A stretch of DNA of 64,000 nucleotides from Ehretia macrophylla (GCA_037974665.1 CM075764.1:114204325-114268324); one strand, 5' to 3'. Shown: positions 47,785 through 59,835, counted from the first letter of the stretch. Program-made: numbers and translations. The notes: a model not told the origin generated them from the letters alone.

Positions 47785-47904
47785 GGGTGCGATCATACTA
47801 GCACTAATGCACCAGATCCCATCAGAAGTCCGAAGTTAAGCGTGCTTGGGCGAGAGTAGTACTAGGATGGGTGACCCCCTGGGAAGTCCTCGTGTTGCAC
47901 CCAC
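47785..47904 (+). rRNA. 5S rRNA gene copy 51 of 58
   Basis: One of the three best preserved copies, with three changes (C15T, G30A, C44G), none in the internal promoter. With copy 4 it is the best candidate for a copy still competent for transcription, although its upstream region reads CATAATGG instead of CATAAGGG. Confidence 0.96.
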
Positions 47905-48463
47905 CTTTTCAATTTTTTTTGCCCCGGTTAGCCTTGCCAAATGCTTAATCCATTACATTTCTATTACAAAATCCCACGGCACCTTAGGCAAGGCAACTTC
48001 ACTTCACGTGGAGGCTGGGTCCGCAAACCGAGGGCTTGGGGCCTGTGACCAAGTCTTTGTCGCTCTGGTGCCCATAACTTTTGATCCGTAAGGAATTATG
48101 CGGCGCACAGCATACCGTTGGAAAGCTCACCGAGAGCTCTACGAGGGGGTTAGTAAGCCTGCTCTGCTGCGCCCGTTTATCAAGCTCAAAATTGAACGTT
48201 TTCATCAGTTTTGGGCCACTTTTCTTCTTTTTGCGCTGTTTTTCCGTCCCTTATCGTACTTCGTGAGCCGCGAAAAGGACGACAACCTAACTTGCGGGAC
48301 ATTAGAGGGCCCTACAATGCGTCGATATCACATCTTCCGAGGATGCTGCGTCGTTGAAGCAGATGGGTTGCCGTTAAGCCCATTGGGCCTTTTGAATGGG
48401 TCAACTCTCTAGGCTAGGACTGGGAATTGTCAACACATAAGGGATTTGCGCTCTCCACATGAC

Positions 48464-48583
48464 AGGTGCGATCATACCAGCACTAATGCATCGGATCCCA
48501 TCAGAACTCCGAAGTTAAGTGTGCTTTGGCGATAGTAGTACCAGGATGGGTGACCCCCTGGGAAGTTCTCGTGTTGTAACCCC
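48464..48583 (+). rRNA. 5S rRNA gene copy 52 of 58
   Basis: Full length, nine changes: G1A, C28T, C57T, G64T, G70T, T79C, C104T, C114T, C116A. C28T, G64T, T79C, C104T and C116A are shared with copy 54 but not with copy 53 in between. Confidence 0.93.
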
Positions 48584-49140
48584 CATTTCAATTTTTTTGC
48601 CACGGTTAGCCTTGCAAAGATGCTTTATCCATCACATTTCTATTACCAAATCCCACGGCACCTTGGTCAAGACAACTTCACTTCAGGTGGAGGCTGGGCC
48701 CGTAAACCGAGGGCTTGGAGCCTGTGACCAGGTCTCTGTTGCTTTGTACCCATAACATTTGATCCGTAAGGAGTTACGCGGCGCACAACATACCGTTGGA
48801 AAGCTCTCCGGGAGCTCTACGACGGAGGTTGCAAGCCTGCTTGGTTGCGCCTATTTTTAGAACCCAAAACCAAACGTTTCATCAGTTTTCAGGTACTTTT
48901 CTTCTTTTTGCGCTGTTTTTCCGTCCCGGATTATACGTCATGAGCCGCGAAAAGGATGGCAACCTAACTCGCAGGACAAAACGGGGTCCGATAATTCGTC
49001 GATATCACATCTTGCGAGGATGATGCGTTGTTAAAGCAGATGGGTTTTCGTTAAGCCCATGGGGCCTTTTAAATGGGCCATCTCTTTGGGCTGGGACTGT
49101 GAACCGTCAACACATAAGGGATTTGCGCCCTAAACATGAC

Positions 49141-49260
49141 GAGTGAAATCATACTAGCATTAATGTACCGGATCCCATCAGAACTCCGAAGTTAAGCGTG
49201 GCTGGGCGAAAGTAGTACTAGGATGGGTGACCCCCTGGGAAATCCTCGTGTTGCACCCCC
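49141..49260 (+). rRNA. 5S rRNA gene copy 53 of 58
   Basis: Full length, ten changes: G2A, C6A, G7A, C15T, C20T, C26T, C61G, T62C, G70A, G102A. C61G with T62C recurs in copy 57. Confidence 0.93.
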
Positions 49261-49806
49261 TTTTCAATTTTTTTTGCCCCGGTTAGCCTTGCCAAGATGC
49301 TTAATCCATCACATTTCTATTACAGAATCCCACGGTACCTTGGGCAAGACAACTTCGCTTCACGTGGAGGCTGGGCCTGCAAACTGAGGGCTTGGGGCCT
49401 GTGACCAGGTCTCTATCGCTCCGGTGACCATAACTTTTGATCCGTAAGGAGTTACGAGGCGCACAGTATACAGTTGGAAAGCTCTTCAGGAGCTCTACAA
49501 CGGGGGCAACAAGCCTGCTTGGCTGTGCCTAAAATTGAACGATTTCATCAGTTTTGGGCCACTTTTCTTCTTTTTGCACTATTTTTCCGTCCCTTATCGT
49601 AATTCGTGAGCCGCAAAAAGGACGACAACCTAACTTGCTAGACATTACAGGGCCCTACAATGCGTCGATATCACATCTTCCGAGGATGCTGCGTTGTTGA
49701 AGCGGATGGGTTGCCGTTAAGCCCATTGGGCCTTTTGAATGGGCCAACTCTCTGGGCTAAGACTGGGAACCGTCAACACATAAGAGATTTGCACTCTCAA
49801 CATGAC

Positions 49807-49926
49807 GGGTATGATCATACCAGCACTAATGCATCGGATCCCATCAGAACTCCGAAGTTAAGCGTGCTTTGGCGAGAGTAGTACCAGGATGGGTGACCCC
49901 CTGGGAAGTTCTCGTGTTGCAACCCC
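49807..49926 (+). rRNA. 5S rRNA gene copy 54 of 58
   Basis: Full length, seven changes: G5A, C6T, C28T, G64T, T79C, C104T, C116A. It is the sister of copy 52. The spacer before it lacks about 13 bp near 49530. Confidence 0.93.
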
Positions 49927-50483
49927 CATTTCAATTTTTTTTGCCACAGTTAGCCTTGCAAAGATGCTTTATCCATCACATTTCTATTACTGAATCCCAC
50001 GGCACCTTGGGCAAGACAACTTCACTTCACGTGGAGGCTGGGCCTTTAAACCGAGGGCTTGGGGCCTGTGACCAGGTCTCTGTCGCTCGGTGCCCATAAC
50101 TTTTGATCCGCAAGGAGTTACGCGGCGCACAACATACCATTGGAAAGCTCTCCGAGAGCTCTACGACGGAGGTAGCAAGCCTGCTCGGTTGCGCCTATTT
50201 TCAAAACCCAAAATCGAACGTTTCATCAGTTTCGGGCACTTTTCTTCTTTTTGCACTTTTTTTCCGTCCCGGATCGTCTGTCGTGAGCCGCGAAAAGGAA
50301 GACAACCTAACTCGCGGGATATTATATGGCCCTACATTGCGTTGATATCACGTCTTACGAGGACGCTACGTTGTTGAAGCGGATAGGTTTTTGTTAAGCC
50401 TATGGGGCCTTTTGAATGGGCCATTTCTCTGGGTTGGGACTGTGAACCGTCAACACATAATGGATTTGTGCCCTCAACATGAT

Positions 50484-50603
50484 GGGTGCAATCATACCAG
50501 CACTAATGCACCGGATCCCATCAGAACTCCGAAGTTAAGCGTGCTTGGGCGAGAGTAGTACTAGGATGTGTGACCCCCTGGGAAGTCCTCATGTTGCACC
50601 CCC
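50484..50603 (+). rRNA. 5S rRNA gene copy 55 of 58
   Basis: One of the three best preserved copies, with three changes: G7A, G86T, G108A. G86T is in the C box. Confidence 0.96.
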
Positions 50604-51154
50604 TTTTCAATTTTTTTTGCCCCGGTTATCCTTGCCAAGATGCTTAATCTATCACATTTCTACTACCGAATCCCACGGCAGATTGGGCAAGAAAACTTCG
50701 CTTGACGTCGAGGCTGGGCCCGCAAACCGAGGGCTTAGGGCTTGTGACAAGGTCTCTGGTGCCCATTATTTTTTATTCGTAAGGAGTTACGTGGCACACA
50801 GCATACAGTTTGAAAGCACTCCGAGAGCTCTACGAGGGGGGCAGCAAGCTTGCTCGGCTGCGCCTATTTTCAGAGCCCAAAATCGAACGTTTTCATCAGT
50901 TTCGGACCACTTTTCTTCTTTTCGTGCTATTTTTCGGTCTCAGATCATACGTTGTGAGACGCGAAAACGACGACAACCTAACTTGCGAGACATTAGAGGG
51001 CCCTACAACGTGTCAATATCACGTCTTGCGAGGATGCTGCGTTGTTGAAGCAGATGGGTTCTCGTTATGCCTATTAGGCCTTTTGAATGGGCCATCTCTC
51101 TGGGTTGGGACTGTGAACCGTCAACACATAAGGGATTTGCACCCTTAACATGAC

Positions 51155-51274
51155 GGGTGCGATCATACTAGTACTAATGCACCTGATCCCATCAGAACCC
51201 CGAAGTTAAGCGTGCTTGGGCAAGAGTAGTACTAGGATGGGTGGGCCCCTGGGAAGTCCTCGTGTTGCACCCCC
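51155..51274 (+). rRNA. 5S rRNA gene copy 56 of 58
   Basis: Full length, seven changes: C15T, C18T, G30T, T45C, G68A, A90G, C91G. Confidence 0.94.
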
Positions 51275-51833
51275 CTTTTCAATTTTTTTTGCCCCGGTTA
51301 GCCTTTCCCAGATGCTTAATCCATCACATTTCTATTACCGAATCCCACGGCACCTTGGGCTAGACAACTTCGCTTCACGTCGAGGCTGGGCCAGCAAACC
51401 GAGGGCTTTGGGCCTGTGACCAGGTCTCTGTCGCTCCGGGGCCCATAACTTTTGATCCGTCAGGAGTTACGCAGCACACAGCATACCGTTAGAAAGCTCT
51501 CCGAGAGCTCTACGATAGAGGCAGCAAGCCTTCTCTGTTGCACCTATTTTCAAAGCCCAAAATCATACGTTTCATCAGTTTTGGGGCACTTTTCTTCTTT
51601 TTGCGCTGTTTTTCCATCCCGGATCATACGTCGTGAGCCGCAAGAAGGATGGCAACCTAACTCGCAGGACATTAAGGGGCCCGACAATGAGTCGATATCA
51701 CGTCTTGCGAGGACGCTGCGTTGTTGAAGCGAATAGGTTTTCATTAAGCCCATGGGGCCTTTTAAATGGGCCATCTCTTTGGGCTGGGACTGTGAACCGT
51801 CAACACATAAGGGATTTGCGCCCTAAACATGAC

Positions 51834-51953
51834 GGGTGTAATCATACCAGCATTAATGCACCGGATCCCATCAGAACTCCGAAGTTAAGCGTGGCTGGGC
51901 GAGAGTAGTACTAGGATGGGTAACACATTGGGAAGTCCTCGTGTTGTACCCCC
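51834..51953 (+). rRNA. 5S rRNA gene copy 57 of 58
   Basis: Full length, ten changes: C6T, G7A, C20T, C61G, T62C, G89A, C92A, C94A, C95T, C114T. It is the sister of copy 53, four units upstream, in gene and spacer. Confidence 0.93.
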
Positions 51954-52514
51954 TTTTCAATTTTTTTTTGCCCCGGTTAGCCTTGCCAAGATGCTTAATC
52001 CATCACATTTCTATTACAGAATCCCACGGTACCTTCGGCAAGACAACTTTGCTTCACGTGGAAGCTGGGCCCGCAAACCGAGGGCTTGGGGCCTGTGACC
52101 AGGTCTCTGTCGCTCTGGTGACCATAGCTTTTGATCCGTAAGGAGTTACGCGGCGCACAGTATACCATTGGAAAAAGCTCTTCGGGAGCTCTACGACGGG
52201 GGCAACAAGCCTGCTCGGCTGTGCCTATTTTCGAAGCCCAAAATCGAATGTTTTCATCAGTTTTGGGCCACTTTTCTTCTTTTTCTACAATTTTCTGTCC
52301 CGAATCGTACGTCGTGAGCCGCGAAAAGGACAACAACCTAACTCGCGGGACATTATAGGGCCCTACATCGCGTCTATATCACGTCTAGCGAGGATGCTGC
52401 ATTTTTTAAGCGGATGGGTTGTTGTTAAGCCCATTGGGCCTTTTGAATGGGCCATCTCTCTGGGATGGGACTGTGAACTGTCAACACATAAGGGATTTGC
52501 GCCTTCAACATGAT

Positions 52515-52634
52515 GGGTACGATTAAACCAGTACTAATGCACCAGATCCCATCAGATCTCCGAAGTTAAGCGTGCTTGGGAGAGAGTAGTACTAGGATGG
52601 GTGACCCCTTGGGAAGTCCTCGTGTTGCACCCCC
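52515..52634 (+). rRNA. 5S rRNA gene copy 58 of 58
   Basis: Last copy of the array. Full length, eight changes: G5A, C10T, T12A, C18T, G30A, A43T, C67A, C95T. Its spacer is cut at 53077 by the inverted retrotransposon. Confidence 0.94.
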
Positions 52635-53077
52635 CTTTTCAATTTTTTTTGCCCCGGTTAGCCTTGCCCAGATGCTTCATCCATCACATTTCTATTACCA
52701 AATCCCACGGCACCTTGGGCAAGACAACTTCGCTTCACATGGAGGCTGGGCCAGCAAACCGAGGGCTTGGGACTTGTGACCAGGTCTCTATCACTCTGGA
52801 GCCCATAACTTTTGATTCGTAAGGAATTACGCGGCGCACAACGTACCGTTGGAAAGCTCTACGAGAGCTCTACGACGGGGGCAACTAGCCTGCTCGGCTG
52901 TGCCTAATTTTGAAGCCCAAAATTGAATGTTTTCATCAATATCAGGCCACTTTTCTTCTTTTTGTATTGTTTTTCCGTCCCGGATCATACGTCGTGAGCT
53001 ACAAAAAGGACGACAACCTAACTTGCAGGACATTATAGGGCCCTACAACGTGTTGATATCACGTCTTGCAAGGATAC

Positions 53078-55337
53078 TATCACGCCCCAACCCGACCTAT
53101 AGAGGTTAGACTAGGGTGTGATCTAATCATTCATGTTCTTTTATGACTATAACCAGTTGACGAAGGTTAAACTTATCCGTTAGACTAGAACTCCAAAATT
53201 TTTTTGAAAAACCGACAGCATAACGACTGTAATTGGGCTCTTTAGTTTGACCTAATTTTCTAAACGCCTCAAAACTTTCAATCTCATATTCGATTCCGAC
53301 TAAGATTACTATCTATCACCAATCGATATACCTACTAGTTATCTCGAAAGTCTCGTCTGATTAACAAACCTAGCTTGATAACTATGTCCCGTTTATTTGT
53401 TAATTCCTGTTACACAAGTACCTATTGATCTTTAGCATACTATTAAGCACCTAGGTGAAATTATATAGAGTTACAACATTTGATTTCTTCACCTAGTGAT
53501 TGAGTTGCCTATGGTAGTTACTAAATCAAAATAGTAATAGCAACCCACAAGATAGCGTGTCGTCTAGTCATAGTCAGTACAAGCCAAAATTAGACCCCAA
53601 ATTACAACGGGGGTCATTTACAATCAACAACAAACAACATAAGAAATAGTCTTCAAAATAAACATAACGTTCGCAAAATAGCCACAGTCAAGCAAGGCAC
53701 GTAAGACAAGCAATCACTCCAAAGAGTCATCAACAGGCATGTTCTCCTCGGGTACCTGTTCTTGATCTTCTTCACCTGTGATGATAAAAGAGGGCGAGTC
53801 CTTATGAACTCAGCGAGGGGGAACGAGAGATAATATTTTCAAACTCTTTTCTAGTTAATCTCATAGAAATCTCTTTTGAAAACATGTCACGTATTACGAA
53901 TAATAAGGTACGCAAGGTATAAGAATCAAATTGAACAACATATACAATTACCAATCATTTCAAGGATACGGTGAGCATTTGCTCTCAAGTTCATTTTCGA
54001 TAACAATTGTTGCGGTCGGCTTCAATTATCCACTTATCGTTCCCAATTGGGTGTACTCCGGATGTTCCCCGAAATCCTACGACCCAACTCTCCGAGGGTG
54101 GAATGCCAAGCAAGAGAGGGAATTGGACCATGGTAGTCACTGGAGCACCGCAAGCCCTATGTCGCCCGACGTTCGTGAAACACTACCATGTCACAATGAA
54201 AGGTTGCAACCTTGTATACAATGTACAATTAAACCATTTAACGATTCACATTAGGAGGACAACAAAGTAAGTTACCTCCGAGCAATTTCAAGATCACATA
54301 TCGCAAAGTAAACGAACGAGGTATGCTTGACATGAAGTTTCACTTTGTAGAACACATAGAGTCATATGAACATTAAACGGGCAGCCAAGTAACACATATA
54401 AATCAAGTCATATAACTCATTTCGGGGTTCACGTATCAAGTATTAACATTAAACAAGCATGCAACGACATTTATACGAGACCGGATGCAGGAATAGCTCA
54501 CTTAGCAACATGCAATCATCGGAAATCACATTTAGAGTTATAAGGACAAATACAGGCAGCCTATTAATCACATAATTTAACACATTTAACCATAAGTTCA
54601 TTTCTTAGCAAATAGTCATAAGCGTTAGGACCTCAATTCCGTGCTTAAACATGTGATTAAGCAAACCATTCATCAATTAATGATACCAAGCCATACATCA
54701 ATCAAATTAAACAACCTCAACCAACCACAACAGTCTTAATTGATGCCTTGGAGTTTGGAGTTTTTTGATGCCTAGGATAGGGTGCTTTGGAGTTTTTTGA
54801 TGCCTTGTGTCATGTGTTGTATCATAGCTTGTCTAGGCTTAATTTAAAATTATGCAATGCTTGACCAAATGCAAGGTATGGTCGGCCAAGTGAGCTTAAA
54901 ATTCTGAATTTTTGTTGTGTTAAGATTTATTTTATTGTGGTTTGATTGTGGTATTTGAGGTGCATGGATTTTGCAAAGGGAATAAAGAATGTTTAGTGTT
55001 TTGTGTTTTGTCTTTTAGTGCATTGACTTAGGATTAAAATATTAGTTAGTGGAGTTGTAGGATTATTTAATAGTCTAGTGCTTTGTGTAGGATGTTTTCT
55101 TGATAAGTGTGTAGGCACGCTTTCCTAGGTCTAGGGCACGCACTACGAGGTAAAGCACTAACTACGAGACAAATGCATGTATTCCAAGTAAATGCACATA
55201 ACCCTAAACGAATACACGTAAATCAATGCAAGGCACGTAAATCAAGACACGACTCTTAAACCTAGGTTAAGACACGTAGTTCAAGCTTAGGACACACGAA
55301 ACGAGGTATCACATGCAAATCGAGGTCGGGCCTCACA
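53078..55337 (-). repeat. 3' LTR of the second element
   Basis: About 2260 bp; on the minus strand it begins TGTGAGGCCCGACCTCG and ends GGGGCGTGATA. It aligns with both ends of the first element's LTR but lacks most of the middle (equivalent to roughly 19800-21050). A 19 bp direct repeat (TTTGGAGTTTTTTGATGCC at 54754 and 54786) lies near the missing part. Confidence 0.87.
53714..53776 (-). other. Short acidic reading frame in the LTR of the second element
   Basis: Same length (20 codons plus TGA) and position as the frame at 22071-22133, preceded by CATCACAG in place of CATCTCAG. Eight substitutions separate the two: five synonymous and three amino-acid changes (Asp/Glu, Val/Met, Phe/Val). 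Confidence 0.35.
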
Positions 55338-55377
55338 TCCTCCCTTCTTTAAAGGAATTTCATCCCAAAATTCAATA

Positions 55378-56799
55378 TTACCTTTGGAATAATGTCGGAT
55401 ACTATTGCTCCATCTGGTCTCGCTTTTCCAACGTTGCTTCTTCGACTCCATGATGATCCCACAGCACTTTCACCATCGGTATCGACTTGTTGCGCAACTC
55501 CCGATCTTGTTCGTCTTGGATCAGAATAGATTTTTCTTCATAAGACAAGTTCTCCCGAAGCTGCAACGGCTCTGGCTCCAAGATGTGCAATGGGTCAGGG
55601 TGACACTTCTGTAGCATTAAGACATGGAAGATATTATGAATATTAGAGAGGTTTTGGGGAAGTTCCAGGCGATACGCCAATTTGCCAACCTTCTCAACTA
55701 TCTCAAATGGTCCTACAAACCTCGGGCTCAACTTTCCACCCTTACCATGTTTAATCAATCCTCTCCGAGGTGATAACTTCAAGAACACCTTGTCGCTGAC
55801 CTCAAATTCCAAATTCTGTCTCCGTTGGTCTGCATAACTTTTCTGCCTGCTTTGGGCGGTAAGCATCCGTTTCCGAATGAGGTGGACATTTTCAACAGTC
55901 TTCATGAGTTCTGGTAGAAGGGTTGGGTCAAAAGTCTTCGTCTCGCCTACTTCACCCCTGTATATTGGGGATCGACACTTACGTCCATACAATGCCTCAA
56001 ATGGGGCCATCCCAATAGTGGCCTGATAGCTGTTATTAGAAGCGAACTCCGCTAGAGGCAGATACTTCTCCTAACCTTTTCTGAAGTCTAGAATACACGC
56101 CCTCAGCATATCCTCCAAAATTTGAATAGTCCTCTCAGATTGTCCATCAGTTTGAGGGTGATAAGTTGTACTGAAACTCAACTTCGTCCCCAAAGCTTCT
56201 TGCAATCTCTTTCAAAATCGGGAAGTAAAACGAGGATCCCTATCTGATACAATACTCACAGGCATCCCATGTAACCTTATAATATCCGCCACATACATAT
56301 CTCCCAGTTTCTCTGGACTATCTTCTTTGTTCATCGGTAGAAAGTGTGCTGACTTAGTCAATCTATCTACTATGACCCAAATGGCTTCATGACCCTTTTG
56401 TGACCTGGGCAGGTCCATGACAAAGTCCATAGTTATATGTTCCCATTTCCATCGGGGAATTTCCAACAGTTGTAGTAAACCTGCCGGTCGTTGATGTTCT
56501 GCTTTGACCCTCTGACAAGTTAAACACCGTGCCACAAACTCTGCAATCTCTCTCTTCATGTTATTCTACCAATAGTATTGCTTCAAGTCCCGGTACATCT
56601 TTGTTCCACCGGAGTGAATGGTGTATCTTGAGTTATGGGCTTCTTCAAGAATCTTCTTTTTCAACTCTGGATCATTAGGAACACAAATTCGACTCCTGAA
56701 CCCCCAAATACCATCATTATGAAACTTGAAATCTGCATTGCTTTCTTTAATCTTCTGAAACTGCTAGTCCTTCTGTTGGGCCTCTCGAATCTCAGACAA
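55378..56799 (-). pseudogene. Integrase and chromodomain-like tail of the second element
   Basis: Contains [13 protein letters not shown] and [10 protein letters not shown], and at the third catalytic position the Glu (GQSERTI) that the first element has lost. The tail has SPRFVGPFEI and VKVLWDHHGVEEATLE. In-frame stops lie at 56764, 56566, 56212, 56071 and 55402 (lowest coordinates). A deletion of about 10 bp near 56800 shifts the frame relative to the upstream part. The stop at 56212 sits at the same Trp codon as the stop at 26722 in the first element. Confidence 0.87.
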
Positions 56800-58734
56800 A
56801 GAACTTGTGTAATGACAAATAATAATCCTTTTCGAGTCAATTGCGGCTTCCACAAAAATGCTTCCTCTAACATCTCCCATACCTTAACCTCCAATTTTGT
56901 CATGCTCGCCTTCTGGCTTAAGGCATCTACTACCACATTCGCTTTACCGGGCACAAAATTGATTGTGCAATTATAATCATCCAAGAGCTCCATCCACCGT
57001 CTTTGCCTCATGTTCAACTCTTTTTGTGAGAACAAGTACTTCAAGCTCTTGTGATCCGTAAACACCTCAAACTTGTTACCCCACAAGTAGTGCCTCCATT
57101 TCTTTAGGGCAAACACAATAGCCGCTAGCTCCAAATCATGCGTCGGGTAATTCAATTCATACGGCTTGGGCTTCCTAGATGCATACGCAATCACTCTACC
57201 ATTCTGCATTAAAACACAACCTAGTCCTTCCTTAGAAGTATCGCTATAGATTACGAAGCCTTGACTTCCTTCAAGTAATACAAGAACAGGTGCGGTCGTC
57301 AATCTTGTCTTCAGCTCCTGAAAGCTATTCTCACACTTGTCATCCCACACAAACTTTGTTTTCTTCTGATTGAGCTTTGTAAGCGGTCCTGCAATCTTTG
57401 AAAAATCCTTCACGAACCTTCGATAATAACCAGCTAGACCAAGAAAACTCCGAACCTCTATGACATTTTTCGGCTTCCTCCAAGACATCACCGCTTCTAT
57501 CTTTGCTGGGTCCACCGCTATTCCTTCCTGGGATATGATGTGCCCCAAGAATGCAATCTGCTGCAACCAAAATTCACATTTGCTAAACTTTGCATACAAT
57601 TGATGTTCCTGAAGTTTCTGTAATACCAATCGCAGATGTTGTTCATGCTCAGTCTCAGATTCTGAGTATACCAAAATATCATCAATAAATATCACCACAA
57701 ATTGGTCCAAGTAGGGTCGAAACACCCTGTGCATTAAGTCCATAAAAGCTCCAGGGGCATTAGTCAGCCCAAATGGCATTACCACAAACTCCTAGTGCCC
57801 ATATCTCGTCCTGAAAACCGATTTAGGAACATCCTCCTTTTTGATTTGCAGCTGATAATACCCTTGTCTCAAGTCGAGTTTTGAATACACTTTAGCTCCT
57901 TGAAGTTGGTCAAATAACTCATTGATCAATGGAATTGGGTATTTATTCTTGATGGTCACTTGGTTCAATCCTCGGTAATCTATGCATAGCCTCAATGTTC
58001 CGTCTTTCTTCTTTACAAATAGGACTGGTGCACTCTACGGAGAAGAACTCAGTTGAACAAACCCCTTTTTCAACAATCCTTGCAATTGGTCCTTCAATTC
58101 TTGTAGCTCGGCTGGTGCCATACGATAGGGAGCTTTAGATATTGGTTGGGTGCCAAGCAGTACTTCTATTACAAACTCAATCTCCCGATCCGGAGGCAAA
58201 CCCGGCAATTCTTCTGGAAACACATCGGCATATTCTTTAATCACTGGCATCTCCTCCAACTTAGCTTTGTCCAATGGCTTATTGATGAGGTAAGCTAAGT
58301 ATCTGCTATACCCTTTTCTCAAGGACTTCACTACTTTTGTAGATGAAATGATGGAATACCCGGTGAAGTCTCTTCGACCCATTACCTCCAATGTTGGTTG
58401 ACCAGGTATCCGGAATGTTACAATCTTCGTCCGACAATCTAGTTGGGCATGATGCTTTGCCAACCAGTCCATCCCTAAGATGACTTCATAGTCTCGAAAG
58501 GCTAACACTATAAGATTGGCCGAGAATTCCCTATCCTTAATTTGAATTTTACATGCTTTACAAGCTGAGCTAGTAACAAGTTTAGAACCCATCAGAGTAC
58601 CGACTTCTACTTCGTAAGGCAAACATTCAACTCGTAATTTCACACGTTGCACATATAAGGGAGTAATAAATGAATGAGTAGCACCTGGATCAATTAGCAC
58701 CCTAACAGGTTGATTCAGTATCAAGAATGTACCT
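56800..58734 (-). pseudogene. Protease, reverse transcriptase and RNase H of the second element
   Basis: The protease motif reads LIDPGATHSF, followed by VILGMDWLAKHHAQLDC. Reverse transcriptase has [22 protein letters not shown] and FIDD. RNase H has SDTS and TDHKS. Stops at 58035 (Trp codon) and 57792 (Tyr codon) break it into three open pieces, the longest 56661-57785. Beyond about 56800 that frame runs out of homology because of the deletion at the start of integrase. Confidence 0.88.
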
Positions 58735-59835
58735 TCAACAACAGTAGTCTCCTCAGGAAGCTCTTCGCATTCAATAGCATAAGCTCGGGCCTAAACTCTA
58801 GGAACTGGAGTCTTGCCTCTACCAGCTGGTTTATTCTGATTTTGTCCTCCTTGCTATTTACGGCAGTCTTTAACCTGGTGTTGATTGCTGCCATACCCCA
58901 TGCATTGTCCTGATTTCCTCCAGCATTGGGTCTCAGTGTGACCCTTCTTGTCACAGTAAGAATAGGTGACAGCCTAAGTAGCGGGTGATCTACCTGTGGA
59001 TCCACAAGTAGAAGAGGCTGAAAGTGCTTTAGACGGGCCACGGTTGTTGACTGGTCTGTTTTGGCTCTGGCCCTGACTGCGACTCTGAGTCTGGAAGCTT
59101 CTCTGTTGTCCTTGAGGTTGGTAAGGTTTCTTATTCGGCTGACTCGAACTGGCTCTATAAAGTTTTCTCTTCTCAACTCTGGAAGCAGCAGCAAAGAGAG
59201 CATAATATGTAGTAAAGTCATGTGAAGCCAAGTGATCCTGAATTTCTGGCCTCAACCCATTCATAAACTTCCACATCTTCGCCTCAGGGGTACTGACTAT
59301 GTATTGTGCATAGCGGGACAGTTCTGTCGAAGCGGGCCTCATACTGAGCCACTGTCATGTTGCCCTGAGTCAAGGTCATAAAATCTTCAATCCGCCTCTG
59401 CCTCAAAACTGCAGGTATGTATTTCTCCTTGAAGGTCTTGACGAAGTTACTCCACAAGCGAGGTGTATGATCAGTTTCCCAAAGTGCCTCCACAGTGTGC
59501 CACCAATGCTCAGCATCCCCGTGCAACAGGTACACAGCAAACTCAATCTTCTCTTCATCAGTATAGTCAAGTGGCCTGAAAATCCTTTCAATCTCAAACA
59601 ACCAAGCCTCTGCCTTTTCATCATTAGCTTCCCCGAATACTTGGACGGGTAAAAATCAAGGAACTCTCGCATCCTGCTGTTTCTCCCATTGTTACCACCA
59701 ACTATGTAGTTGTTGTTGTTATGGGCTACTTCACGTGCAACTTGATGTTCCATTACTCACGACACGCGATCCATAGCACTCGTCATCATGTTAAACATAG
59801 CCATGTCGGGATTAGTTTGGTTAGCATCTCCGGCT
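58735..59835 (-). pseudogene. gag: gag of the second element, N-terminus missing
   Basis: Keeps the gag domain (REFLDF, DYTDEEKIEF, QGNMTVAQYEARFDR) and a Gln/Ser-rich linker. A one-base loss near 59635 and a one-base gain near 59325 shift the frame out and back. The first zinc knuckle has lost its first Cys (Tyr in YSYCDKKGH). Stops lie at 58974, 58854 and 58791. Similarity to the first element ends near 59835, about 25 codons after the gag start. Confidence 0.85.

Larger units (their letters stand above)
31184..53077 (+). repeat. 5S rDNA tandem array, right block (32 copies)
   Basis: It continues the unit broken by the first retrotransposon. Steps between genes are 676-681 bp in most units, with exceptions of 665, 666, 671 and 689. 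All copies are on the + strand. Units 36-44 form a three-unit higher-order repeat. The last unit is cut 563 bp after its gene start by the inverted retrotransposon, and no 5S sequence is seen beyond it. Confidence 0.95.
53078..59835 (-). mobile_element. Second Tekay-like Ty3/gypsy element, inverted and 5'-truncated
   Basis: Read on the minus strand it has most of gag (from about 59835), pol, a polypurine tract next to the 3' LTR, and the 3' LTR (53078-55337). The 5' LTR, primer site and gag start are missing. At about 59835 it abuts a gag fragment of another element in the opposite orientation. Its proteins are close to those of the first element, but its LTR is about 1.3 kb shorter. About ten in-frame stops and three frameshifts show it is dead. 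The outer end (TATCACGCCCC) joins 5S spacer directly. Confidence 0.88.

Noticed and set aside
2053-52822. Recurrent open frames of 60-90 codons in the 5S spacers (for example FIHHISITESHGTLGKTTSLH and its variants)
   Set aside because: They recur because the DNA unit recurs. They start inside the 5S gene, occur in overlapping alternative frames and on both strands, vary freely between units and match no protein family. I treat them as chance frames of the repeat.
1833-53077. Tandem Cassandra elements (retrotransposons whose LTRs carry 5S sequence)
   Set aside because: No unit contains a tRNA-Met primer site (TGGTATCAGAG) or LTR-type TG...CA edges. Each unit has a full 120 bp 5S gene with upstream motifs and a Pol III terminator. 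A retrotransposon contribution to the spacer remains possible and is noted among the findings.
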